Shown here piece after piece: positions 1 through 7,206 of a stretch of DNA of 17,759 bases. The stretch comes from LW23 sp041287705 (lineage in GTDB: Bacteria; Verrucomicrobiota; Verrucomicrobiia; Methylacidiphilales; UBA1321): assembly GCA_041287705.1 (NCBI GenBank), contig JBGGNE010000494.1, forward strand, positions 1 through 17,759, given 5' to 3'. A program made the translations under genes and the position numbers. Below the pieces are notes generated by a model, which ran no database searches, was not told the DNA's origin, and worked only from the letters and a program-made list of their open reading frames with translations. How positions within the stretch are numbered: position 1 is the first letter of the stretch; every line of letters begins with the position of its first letter.

Positions 1-431
1 TCCCTGGGAGTCATGGTAACCATGAAAGGTTTGCCGTCACTGCCGATCAGCGTGACCTGGATCTTGCCGGTGCTGTCGACTTTGCCTTCGCCCTTGTAGC
101 CGGAGCCCTCGACATGAAAGGACTTGGGCGCATGCGCCGGGGCGGTGCCGGCTGTCGTTGTGGTGGACGAAGTCGCGGGAGCAGGCGCGGGCGCTTTGGC
201 GGGAGCGGGTGGTGTATCGTTAAGCTGGCGGGCGATGTCAGCTTCGGTGTTAAATTTGGAGGCTCCTCCTTTTGGTGGCTTGGAACTGCGGGCAGCTTTG
301 GCGGCCTTGGTATCGGCTTCCTTGGTTTTGTTCTTCTTGGCGTCACGATCGTTAGCCGCCAGGGAGGACGATGCAAACGCCAGAGCGAGTGCCAGGAACA
401 GAGTCTGGAGTTGCAGGATGGAGTATTTCAT
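1..431 (-). CDS. Small secreted Pro/Ala-rich protein, 3' end cut off by window edge
   Basis: Reading the minus strand from the ATG at 429-431, the frame stays open to the left edge (143 codons, no stop). The first 26 residues form a clear Sec signal peptide: MKYS start, hydrophobic core LFLALALAFA, then SSSLAA before NDRDA. The next 40 residues or so are rich in Lys, Ala and Thr. Residues about 69-100 are a Pro/Ala/Thr linker of low complexity. After that the sequence looks folded (SFHVEGSGYKGEGKV, then KIQVTLIGSDGKPF), with alternating beta-type residues and Gly-Asp turns. The product is probably periplasmic or surface exposed. I recognise no family and assign no function. It is divergent from the sigma-54 regulator at 697 and shares the control region 432-696 with it. 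No Shine-Dalgarno sequence is visible before the start. The overlapping plus-strand reading frames here lack any signal or domain. Confidence 0.75.
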   Translation of the reverse strand, partial: MKYSILQLQTLFLALALAFASSSLAANDRDAKKNKTKEADTKAAKAARSSKPPKGGASKFNTEADIARQLNDTPPAPAKAPAPAPATSSTTTTAGTAPAHAPKSFHVEGSGYKGEGKVDSTGKIQVTLIGSDGKPFMVTMTPR

Positions 432-547
432 ACAGATCATCTAGTCCTAACATTCCCATCTCCGTTCTATCAATGAAAAGAAGGCGATAGCGACAAACAG
501 GTAACTGATTATCGTATTCTTTCCCTTTTTCGTCATTGAGCGTGGCT

Positions 548-563
548 TGTCACGCATTTTGCA
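548..563 (+). promoter_or_regulatory. Candidate sigma-54 (-24/-12) promoter toward the NtrC-type regulator
   Basis: The bases TGTCAC-N5-TTGCA match the sigma-54 consensus TGGCAC-N5-TTGCA with correct spacing. The only mismatch is at one of the two key -24 guanines. A start near 574 would give a leader of about 120 bases to 697. That the downstream gene is itself a sigma-54 activator makes autoregulation possible, but the -24 mismatch keeps this tentative. Confidence 0.25.
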
Positions 564-569
564 GTACTT

Positions 570-585
570 TGCAATCCGTGGGCCT
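570..585 (-). promoter_or_regulatory. Candidate sigma-54 (-24/-12) promoter toward the secreted protein gene
   Basis: On the minus strand the sequence reads AGGCCC-N5-TTGCA. Both the GG of the -24 element and the GC of the -12 element are present at the right distance, with two mismatches in the less conserved positions. A start near 560 would leave a leader of about 130 bases before the ATG at 431. It lies within 10 bases of the opposed plus-strand candidate at 548-563. Confidence 0.28.
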
Positions 586-620
586 CTGGATTGGGCGTTC
601 CGAAAAGCGGTGATTAAGCA

Positions 621-650
621 TTGATTTTCAGTAATGGACCGTTTTATCTT
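621..650 (+). promoter_or_regulatory. Weak sigma-70-like promoter upstream of the NtrC-type regulator
   Basis: TTGATT at 621-626 and TATCTT at 645-650 are separated by 18 bases. This would place the start about 40 bases before the ATG at 697. It is an alternative to the sigma-54-like site at 548-563 and is supported by pattern only. Confidence 0.25.
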
Positions 651-696
651 AGGGGCTTAATCTCTTATCTAATTTATCGCTCAAAATAATTCTCGC

Positions 697-2043
697 ATGC
701 GTATTCTTATAATCGACGACGAAGTTAACATTCGCCAGACGACAATGCTGGCACTTGAGGCTCTGGGCCACGATGTTATGGAGGCAGACAGCAGCGCGGC
801 CGCCATGAAACTGATTCAGCGCGAAGCGTTCGACGCCGTGTTTCTTGATATGCGGCTGGGTGAGGAAAGCGGCATGGATGTGCTGCCCAAACTGCTGGCG
901 CTGGAAGCCAGCCTGCAGATCGTGGTTTTTACCGCGTACTCTTCGGTAGATACTGCCGTGGAAGCAATGAGGAAGGGCGCGGTCGATTTTCTGGCGAAGC
1001 CGTTCACCCCCGATCAGTTGCGCACCGTTCTTACCCGCATGGCGACCAGCCGCCGCCTGGAGCAAAAAGTGGCGGAATTGGAATCGCGCCTCTCCTCTAC
1101 GGAGCCGCTGGCCGACTTTACGACCAAAGAGCCGTCGCTGCAGAAGGTGTTTGATACGGCGACCAAAGCCGCGTCATCCTCGGCCACCATTCTTATTCTG
1201 GGCGAAAGCGGCACGGGCAAGAGCATTCTGGCGCGGGCGATTCACACCCGCAGCCAGCAGCGTGAAGGCGCGTGCGTTACCGTGGCGTGCCCCAGTCTTT
1301 CGCGCGAACTGCTGGAGAGCGAACTGTTCGGTCACGTGCGCGGCGCCTTTACCGGCGCGGTGGGCGAGACCTGGGGTAAAGTGAAAGCCGCGGAAGGCGG
1401 CACGCTTTTCCTGGATGAAATAGGTGAGCTGCCGCTGGAGATTCAACCCAAACTGCTGCGCCTGCTGCAGGAGCGCGAGTACGAGCGCGTCGGTGATCCC
1501 AAGGTGCGCAAAGCGAACGTGCGCGTCATTGCGGCGACCAACCAGAATCTGGAAGAGCTGGTGAAGCAGGGAAAGTTCCGTGAGGATCTGTACTACCGCG
1601 TCAACGTGATCACCGTGGCGATGCCTTCGCTGCGCCAGCGGCTGTCGGATCTGCCTCTTCTGGCGGAGCGCCACCTGGAATTCTTTGTGAAGCAGCAGGG
1701 CAATCGCAACATCAAGGGCTTTTCGCCCGCAGCCATGCAGGCGATGCAGCGCTATTCCTGGCCGGGCAACCTGCGCGAGCTTCGCAATGTGGTGGAGCGC
1801 GCCGTCATTCTGGCGCATGGAAATCAGGTTGATCTCGACGATCTGCCCGACACTTTCCGGGATTCCCAGCGGGGCGCGGCGCCCTCTATTGGCTCGCGTG
1901 TTACCCTGGAAGAACTGGAGCGCGACCACATTAAGGCCGTGCTCAACATGGGGGTCAGCATGGAAGAAGCGGCCACCATCCTGGGTATTGATCCGGCTAC
2001 GCTTTACCGCAAGCGCAAACGCCTGGCGGAAGATCCTGCGTAA
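697..2043 (+). CDS. Sigma-54-dependent response regulator (NtrC family: REC-AAA+-Fis HTH)
   Basis: A 448-residue transcriptional activator with the full NtrC layout. The N-terminal receiver domain (about 1-118) has the acidic pocket D7/D8, phospho-acceptor D51 (LDMRLG), T79 and K101. The AAA+ domain (about 140-375) has Walker A GESGTGKS at 169-176, the sigma-54-contacting GAFTGA loop intact at 216-221 and Walker B LFLDE ending at D240/E241. A Fis-type helix-turn-helix sits at about 405-442 (AATILGID, TLYRKRKRL). Family knowledge: when phosphorylated such proteins oligomerise at distant enhancer sites and use ATP to open sigma-54 promoters. The intact GAFTGA means it should be a true sigma-54 activator, not a GAFTGA-less relative. 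The histidine kinase 36 bases downstream is its likely partner. No Shine-Dalgarno sequence precedes the ATG. Target genes are not shown by the sequence; the divergent control region 432-696 is one candidate. Confidence 0.95.
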   Translation: MRILIIDDEVNIRQTTMLALEALGHDVMEADSSAAAMKLIQREAFDAVFLDMRLGEESGMDVLPKLLALEASLQIVVFTAYSSVDTAVEAMRKGAVDFLAKPFTPDQLRTVLTRMATSRRLEQKVAELESRLSSTEPLADFTTKEPSLQKVFDTATKAASSSATILILGESGTGKSILARAIHTRSQQREGACVTVACPSLSRELLESELFGHVRGAFTGAVGETWGKVKAAEGGTLFLDEIGELPLEIQPKLLRLLQEREYERVGDPKVRKANVRVIAATNQNLEELVKQGKFREDLYYRVNVITVAMPSLRQRLSDLPLLAERHLEFFVKQQGNRNIKGFSPAAMQAMQRYSWPGNLRELRNVVERAVILAHGNQVDLDDLPDTFRDSQRGAAPSIGSRVTLEELERDHIKAVLNMGVSMEEAATILGIDPATLYRKRKRLAEDPA

Positions 2044-2079
2044 TCCCGATGTATTGACCGAGTATCCAAATAAGACCTC

Positions 2080-3972
2080 ATGCTGCGCTTCCGCCTTACG
2101 ATGGGATTGCTTTGTCTGGTGGTGGTGCTGCTGGCCATGGGGTTGTTTGCTATCGACAGATGCAGCCAGCTCGGCAAGCAGTTCCAGTCCTTCCTGATGG
2201 AGAGTGACACTGCCGGGCAGACCGCGCTGGCCATCAAGCGAAGCACCGCGCGGCTGCTCGGCGCATCGCTCTCCCGGCTCTCCGGAAACTGGGAGCCGAA
2301 GCGGTTCGATTTTGTCAAGGAAAGCAATGAGCTGAAGCAGCGGCTGGACGAACTCTCCAAAGGCATGGGCACGAATCCCACGCCCGCTGCCGAAGGAGAC
2401 GAGCAAAGCGCCAAAGGCGAGCAGGCGGCAGCCCTTAAACTGAAGAAGAGCTACGAGGCATTTGCCGAACGCGCCCGTATTTTTCTGCAGGGCAAGGAAG
2501 CGCCTTTTGAGGAATGGCGCGTTGCCGCATCGCAGATTGGTGAAGAAGCGGTGCGTGTGCTGGAAGAGGCGGATCAGCTCACCCAGGCTCATAACGAAGC
2601 GGTGCGCAAAGGGCGCAATGCCGTGGGCGCCAGTGTCAATCAGAGCATCCGCGCTCTCATGCTGGGTATGCTGATTGCAGTGGTCGTGGCCATCTACACC
2701 TCGCTACGGCTGACGCGCGGGTTGCTGGAGCCGCTGACTTCGCTCAACGCCAGCATTAATCGGGTGGCCGACGGTCATCTGGATCAGGAGATTCCCGTGC
2801 TGAGTCAGGACGAGCTGGGTCTGCTGGCGCGCGCGTTCAACCGCATGGCAACGCACCTGAAGTTCTATCGCAACAGCACCTCGGAGGAACTGATGCGGCT
2901 CAATCTCATTATCCGGGCGACCCTGGCGTCGTTCCCGGATGCCGTGTTTGTGCTCAACGCCGCAGGCGCCGTGGAGTTCCGCAATCCTGCCGCCGATCAG
3001 CTGGCCATGAAACTGCTGTTCTCCGGCATGCGCCGTCTGCCCGAGGAAGTGGAGCGCAAGGTGGAGGAGGTGCGTGCCAGTGGCAAGGATTACCTGCCGA
3101 CCATGTACAAGGATTCTCTGCGATTCCGTATCGACAACAGCGATCGCTACGTGCTTCCCCGCGTCATTCTGCTGAAGGACAGCGCGGCGCTCATCTTCGG
3201 CGTGGCCGTTGTGCTGGAAGACGTGACGCGCATGCGGCTGATGGATGACGTGAAGAGTAATCTGGTGGCGACGGTAAGTCATGAGTTGAAAACGCCGCTG
3301 ACGAGCATCCGCCTGGCGCTTTATCTTATTCTGGAACAGATCGTGGGTGAGCTGAATCCGAAGCAACTGAAGCTGATGACCACGGCGCGTGACGAAACGG
3401 ATCGTGTGCTGCGAACGCTGAACGATCTGCTCGATCTCTCTCGGCTGGATCACGGCACCAGCATCATGGAGATGACGACCGCGTCCCCGCGCGAAGTGGT
3501 GGAGAGCGCATTGCGCGAGGCATCGGTGGCGGCGGAAGAAGCAGGCATCACGCTGACCTCCAGCGTGGAGGCGAATCTGCCGGGTGTGGCCGTGGATCTT
3601 CAGCGCATCTCGTATGTCTTTGCCAATCTGCTGACCAACGCCATCAAGTACTCGCCGCGCGATTCCACGGTGAGTTTTCATTGTGAGAAGGAAGAGGCTG
3701 GCCATGCGGTTCGATTTGAGGTGCGCGACCAGGGGCCGGGCATTGCGGAGGAGCATCATGCGCGCCTGTTCGATCGCTTTTATCGCGTGAAAGGCACTCA
3801 AAAGACAGGCGCTGGGCTTGGCCTTTCTATCGCACATGATATTGTGCTCGCACATGATGGGCGCATTGGCGTGCGCAGTAAGCTCGGCGAGGGAAGCACC
3901 TTCTACGTCATCCTGCCCGCCGTTCAGCCGCGTGAAACGCGCGGCGAGGAACCTCCTCCCGCTTCAACCTGA
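2080..3972 (+). CDS. Membrane histidine kinase with HAMP and PAS-like domains (KinB-like layout)
   Basis: A 630-residue sensor kinase. Transmembrane helix 1 is at about 7-25, followed by a predicted periplasmic helical sensor (about 26-190) and helix 2 at about 192-207. HAMP follows at 208-262, then a PAS-like segment (about 280-385, starting LASFPDAVFVLN). The HisKA domain carries the phospho-histidine H401 (VSHELKTPLTS), and the HATPase_c domain has N520 of the N box (NLLTNAIKYSP), DQGPGI at 550-555 and GAGLGLSIA from 577. All catalytic motifs are present, so it should autophosphorylate and transfer to a receiver. It lies 36 bases after the NtrC-type regulator in the same direction, the layout of a cognate pair such as KinB/AlgB. 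The signal sensed is unknown. The C-terminal tail after the kinase core is short and Pro/Glu-rich. The start at 2080 gives helix 1 immediately; there is no Shine-Dalgarno sequence. Confidence 0.93.
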   Translation: MLRFRLTMGLLCLVVVLLAMGLFAIDRCSQLGKQFQSFLMESDTAGQTALAIKRSTARLLGASLSRLSGNWEPKRFDFVKESNELKQRLDELSKGMGTNPTPAAEGDEQSAKGEQAAALKLKKSYEAFAERARIFLQGKEAPFEEWRVAASQIGEEAVRVLEEADQLTQAHNEAVRKGRNAVGASVNQSIRALMLGMLIAVVVAIYTSLRLTRGLLEPLTSLNASINRVADGHLDQEIPVLSQDELGLLARAFNRMATHLKFYRNSTSEELMRLNLIIRATLASFPDAVFVLNAAGAVEFRNPAADQLAMKLLFSGMRRLPEEVERKVEEVRASGKDYLPTMYKDSLRFRIDNSDRYVLPRVILLKDSAALIFGVAVVLEDVTRMRLMDDVKSNLVATVSHELKTPLTSIRLALYLILEQIVGELNPKQLKLMTTARDETDRVLRTLNDLLDLSRLDHGTSIMEMTTASPREVVESALREASVAAEEAGITLTSSVEANLPGVAVDLQRISYVFANLLTNAIKYSPRDSTVSFHCEKEEAGHAVRFEVRDQGPGIAEEHHARLFDRFYRVKGTQKTGAGLGLSIAHDIVLAHDGRIGVRSKLGEGSTFYVILPAVQPRETRGEEPPPAST

Positions 3973-3991
3973 TTTCCCCTGACATGACGGA

Positions 3992-5875
3992 ATGACCTCC
4001 CGCTCCATTACAGATCCGGTACGTTTTCAGAAAGTACTGCGGGAGACCGTAGTGCTGCCAGTGGGGCTTATTGTCCTGGCCGCTCTGGTACAGACCACGA
4101 TCATTGTGGAGCTCTTTTCCGTTATCGGGTGGTACGATCACTCCGGCACCATTATCGCGCGCATGCACCGCTGCGAGAAGATGTTCAGTGAAATGGAGAC
4201 CAACTGGCGCCGAAATCTTATTGCGACTGATCCCCGTTATCCCGAAGTGCTGACTCTGGATCGGGAGCGTATCATGGCCAATCTGCGGGAGCTGAAGACA
4301 CAGGTGAAAGATAACCTCGACCAGGACCGCATGCTGGATCAGGTCATTCACTCCATCAACGAATGGAATACCTTTGTGCTTACCACATTCGACAACACGG
4401 GAATGCCGATTGCCAGATCTCTTCCCGTTCCCATACGTGAGCGGAATTTTGCTTTACAGAAGGAGGTTCAGGCAAATTTTAATCGCTTCGTCAATCGCGA
4501 AGCGCAGCTGCGTGCGGAACGTTACGAGAAGGTGAAGCACATGGAGTGGACCGCCATGCTGGGCGGCATCTGCATCTGCCTTACCCTTGCGCTGGGCGTG
4601 GGCTGGCATGTGCGCCGCCAGTTGATCAATCTCTCCAATGTGTACGAGGCGTCGCTGGAAATCATTGCCACCAAAAACGCCGAACTGGAGATCTCCCGCA
4701 ATCGCCTGAACGATCAGAAGGAGTGGTTCCGCGTCATTCTGGCTTCGATCGGCGATGGCGTCATCGTGACGGATCGCCGCATGACGATTCAGTTCCTGAA
4801 CACCACGGCGGAAGACATGATTTTAAAGGATAAGCGCGAGATCCTTCAGAAGGATTTCAATAAAATCTTCCACGTCGTATCGTCCATCTCAGGCGTTCCG
4901 GCCAGCGAGAAGATTGAGCAGGCGATGGTGAACAATGAAGTGCTGCTGCTGGACAATCTGAGCCTGAAGCGCGAGGCCCATTCCTCTCTGGCGGTAGATG
5001 CTACCGCAGCGCCGATCGCCGATACAGGAGGCATTGTGCAGGGATTGGTGCTGGTGTTCCGCGACGCCACCGTATTGCGCGCGGCGGAACAGGCGCAGCG
5101 CACCTACGCGGCGGATCTGGAGCGGCAGGTGCACGAGCGCACTCACTCCCTGCAGCGCGCACTGGGGGAAATGCAGGCCTTCTCCTACACCATTTCGCAC
5201 GATCTGCGCAGCCCGTTGCGCGCCATGCAGGGCTACGCCGCCGCCATTCTGGAGGATGACCCGGGCCTGAGCGAGGAGTCGCAGCGGTTCCTCAACCGCA
5301 TCAAGAATTCCGCCGAGCGCCTGGACAAGCTGATCCGCGATCTGCTGGAGTACAGCCGCATCACCTTCCTGGATGAATCAACGGAAGTCATTGATCTGAA
5401 CCGGCTTATCGACGAAATTCAGGAGCAGTACGGCAACCTGCGCGCGCCCGGCATCCACATCACTGCCGAAAAGCCTCTGCTGCCGGTGCTGGGCCGGGAG
5501 TTAACGCTGGTGCAGGTCCTCAGCAACCTGCTGACCAACGCCGCCAAGTTCGTTCGCAAAGGTGAAGAAGCCCGCATTCGCGTCTATACCACGGCAGATG
5601 CAAGCCCGGGCCGCGTCCGGATCTGCGTCGAAGATAACGGTATTGGCATCTCCAAAGATGAACTGGGCAAGATTTTTGGTATGTTTGTGCAGGCCGGCAG
5701 CAACAGCAATAACGAATACGGCGGTACAGGTGTCGGTCTGGCCATTGTAAAGAAAGCCGCGGAAGGAATGGGCGGTACCGTAGGCGTCGAGAGCACCCTG
5801 GGCCGGGGCAGCACCTTCTGGGTCGAACTCGCCCCTGCGCCGCCTGCGCTGCCACCAGAGGTTGACGCTGGGTAG
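3992..5875 (+). CDS. Membrane histidine kinase, CHASE3-like sensor, PAS and phytochrome-type HisKA
   Basis: A 627-residue sensor kinase distinct from its neighbour. Transmembrane helix 1 spans about 20-45 and helix 2 about 187-205. Between them is a helical extracytoplasmic domain of about 140 residues that fits CHASE3 in size and position, though I cannot prove the family. A PAS domain follows (about 247-365, IGDGVIVTDRR and FLNTTAEDM), then a coiled-coil linker. HisKA has H403 in TISHDLRSPLRAM, a wording typical of phytochrome-related and Rcp1-linked kinases. HATPase_c has N516 (NLLTNAAKF), DNGIGI at 548-553 and GGTGVGLAI from 577. The start at 3992 lies 19 bases after the previous stop, so the two kinases are probably co-transcribed. 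The next receivers (6225, 6703) are of the single-domain Rcp1-like type often paired with such kinases. An upstream ATG at 3984 is out of frame and terminates at once, so it is not the start. Confidence 0.92.
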   Translation: MTSRSITDPVRFQKVLRETVVLPVGLIVLAALVQTTIIVELFSVIGWYDHSGTIIARMHRCEKMFSEMETNWRRNLIATDPRYPEVLTLDRERIMANLRELKTQVKDNLDQDRMLDQVIHSINEWNTFVLTTFDNTGMPIARSLPVPIRERNFALQKEVQANFNRFVNREAQLRAERYEKVKHMEWTAMLGGICICLTLALGVGWHVRRQLINLSNVYEASLEIIATKNAELEISRNRLNDQKEWFRVILASIGDGVIVTDRRMTIQFLNTTAEDMILKDKREILQKDFNKIFHVVSSISGVPASEKIEQAMVNNEVLLLDNLSLKREAHSSLAVDATAAPIADTGGIVQGLVLVFRDATVLRAAEQAQRTYAADLERQVHERTHSLQRALGEMQAFSYTISHDLRSPLRAMQGYAAAILEDDPGLSEESQRFLNRIKNSAERLDKLIRDLLEYSRITFLDESTEVIDLNRLIDEIQEQYGNLRAPGIHITAEKPLLPVLGRELTLVQVLSNLLTNAAKFVRKGEEARIRVYTTADASPGRVRICVEDNGIGISKDELGKIFGMFVQAGSNSNNEYGGTGVGLAIVKKAAEGMGGTVGVESTLGRGSTFWVELAPAPPALPPEVDAG

Positions 5876-6224
5876 GGAGGGCTGATCGGCCGGATGCCGG
5901 CAGACTGTGAATGCAGGCACGGCAAGGCATAGGACGTTCCGACTCTGATCCAATGCGGTAAGGAATCGCATGCCCTCTAGTGGGGCTGGTGCTGCCTCAA
6001 CTCAGAGCTGGTAGTAAAGATAGTTTTGGATATAAATCCTATACAACGTGTGTCCTGGAGTGGGCTTTATGTATAGTTTTGTTTGTAATGATCAAGTTAT
6101 GCAAGATAGTGAAAATGTTTAGCACAGGGCAGAACATCATATAACTCTTTATTTCCTCTGGACGTCCGGCGCGGATGGACTATGATAGGTGGGCTCGCTC
6201 GCCGTCCAGGGCTGAACGAACTGT
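5876..6224. other. 349-base gene-free gap between the kinase and the receiver genes
   Basis: No convincing reading frame is present. The segment from about 6010 to 6150 is clearly AT-richer than its surroundings. It contains short dyads: GCCGG/CCGGC (5888-5900, three-base loop), GGAT/ATCC (6028-6039), CTATAC/GTATAG (6039-6044 with 6071-6076) and the palindrome GGACGTCC (6160-6167). None has a T-run, so I call no terminator. The right end holds a possible promoter for the receiver genes. An RNA gene cannot be ruled out, but nothing specific supports one. Confidence 0.6.
6159..6186 (+). promoter_or_regulatory. Possible sigma-70-like promoter for the two receiver genes
   Basis: TGGACG (6159-6164) and TATGAT (6181-6186) are separated by 16 bases. 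The -10 matches five of six consensus positions; the -35 matches four. A start near 6193 gives a leader of about 30 bases to the ATG at 6225. It suggests the receivers can be transcribed apart from the kinases. Confidence 0.3.
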
Positions 6225-6692
6225 ATGGAACCAAAACATCTCATCCTGCTAGCCGAAGATAACCCTGACGAGGCGTTTATCACCAATCGCGCTTTCAAGA
6301 GCGCAGGGGTTCCGGCAACCATCCGGCATTGCGAGGATGGACAGGCTGTGATCGACTACCTGGAGAGCGTGGCAAAGTCGGCGGACCTCGCTTCGGGCGG
6401 TCTTTCCTCACCCTTACCACGCCTGCTTTTGCTGGATTTAAAGATGCCGCGCAAGAATGGGCTGGAAGTTCTTCGCTGGGTGCGGCAGAATGAGCACTTC
6501 AGCCTGCTGATTGTTCTGGTCCTCTCCTCTTCCGCCGAGCGGCAGGATATTCTGGACGCCTACAGGCTCCACGCCAACGCTTACCTCGTAAAACCATCAT
6601 CCCTAAGTGTCATGACTGAGATGGCGCGCAGCATCGGTACCTTCTGGCTAGATCAGGCCAGACTGGTGACAGGCTTGCGCCCCCTGGCATGA
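6225..6692 (+). CDS. Single-domain response regulator, Rcp1-like receiver
   Basis: A 155-residue protein made only of a receiver domain. Conserved residues are visible: acidic pair E11/D12 (LLAEDNPDEA), phospho-acceptor D71 (LLLLDLKMP), S101 in the usual Thr/Ser switch position and K123 (NAYLVKP). The AEDNPDEA start, the ANAYLVKP segment and the FWL near the C-terminus are hallmarks of the Rcp1 family, whose founding member takes phosphate from a cyanobacterial phytochrome. There is no output domain, so it probably relays phosphate or acts by protein contact in the cytoplasm. Residues about 48-64 form a Ser/Gly/Leu-rich loop that looks longer than usual. It lies 349 bases after the CHASE3-like kinase and 10 bases before a second receiver. 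The likely donor is the kinase at 3992, by inference from family pairing. Confidence 0.9.
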   Translation: MEPKHLILLAEDNPDEAFITNRAFKSAGVPATIRHCEDGQAVIDYLESVAKSADLASGGLSSPLPRLLLLDLKMPRKNGLEVLRWVRQNEHFSLLIVLVLSSSAERQDILDAYRLHANAYLVKPSSLSVMTEMARSIGTFWLDQARLVTGLRPLA

Positions 6693-6702
6693 GAGAACGC
6701 CC

Positions 6703-7125
6703 ATGACATTGACCGAAGACCCGATCCGAGTTCTGGTTGTCGAAGATAACCAGGACGATCGCGAATTGCTCCTGCGACAATTGCGCAAGGCACAAATGGA
6801 CTCGTACGTGAAGTTTATCTCCGACGGTATGGAAGCTCTGGACTTCCTGTCGAATGAGGACCAGTACGGCAAACATGGCGACTCCATTATCGCGCTGTTT
6901 CTTGACCTTAAACTCCCCAGCATGGGCGGTATCGAACTGCTGCGCCGCATCAAGAAGATGCCCCGCTACGCACGCCTCCCTGTCATCGTCATGACGTCGA
7001 GCAACGATCCCTACGATCTGGAAGAGTGTCGCCGCCTGAACGTGCACCAGTATGTGGAGAAGCCCATCACTTTCTCCTCATTCTCTCATGCCGTTGCGAA
7101 TGTATTCCACTCCCCGGGCACGTAA
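6703..7125 (+). CDS. Single-domain response regulator, second Rcp1-like receiver
   Basis: A 140-residue receiver-only protein. It has E14/D15 (VVEDNQDDRE), phospho-acceptor D68 (LFLDLKLPSM), switch residue T98 (VIVMTSSND) and K120 (YVEKP). The VEDNQDDRELLLRQL opening and the TSSNDPYDLEECRRL region place it in the same broad Rcp1-like group as the gene before it. The two are clearly diverged, so this is not a recent duplication. Ten bases separate the two genes, which implies one transcript. A weak GAGAG lies upstream of the ATG. It has no output domain, so together with its neighbour it gives the block two receivers that could compete for, or pass on, phosphate from the kinase at 3992. The gene is convergent with the VOC gene, and I see no terminator in the 81 bases between them. 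Confidence 0.9.
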   Translation: MTLTEDPIRVLVVEDNQDDRELLLRQLRKAQMDSYVKFISDGMEALDFLSNEDQYGKHGDSIIALFLDLKLPSMGGIELLRRIKKMPRYARLPVIVMTSSNDPYDLEECRRLNVHQYVEKPITFSSFSHAVANVFHSPGT

Positions 7126-7206
7126 GACGACAGCTTGCTCGTTCCCGCAGGCAGCTCCTCAATCGCAGCTACGCGACTTTGCTACCACTGCTGCTTCACT
7201 TCCGCT

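Noticed and set aside
445..473. Minus-strand TTGATA-N17-TTAGGA as a promoter of the secreted-protein gene
   Set aside because: The -10 is poor and would make the transcript nearly leaderless; the sigma-54-like site at 570-585 has better key bases.
1174..2592. 472-codon open frame antisense to the NtrC-type regulator and first kinase
   Set aside because: It spans two well supported genes on the opposite strand and its product is His/Gln/Arg-rich with no domain, as expected from antisense reading of GC-rich codons.
5888..5900. GCCGG/CCGGC stem after the second kinase as a terminator
   Set aside because: Only five pairs with a three-base loop and no T-run.
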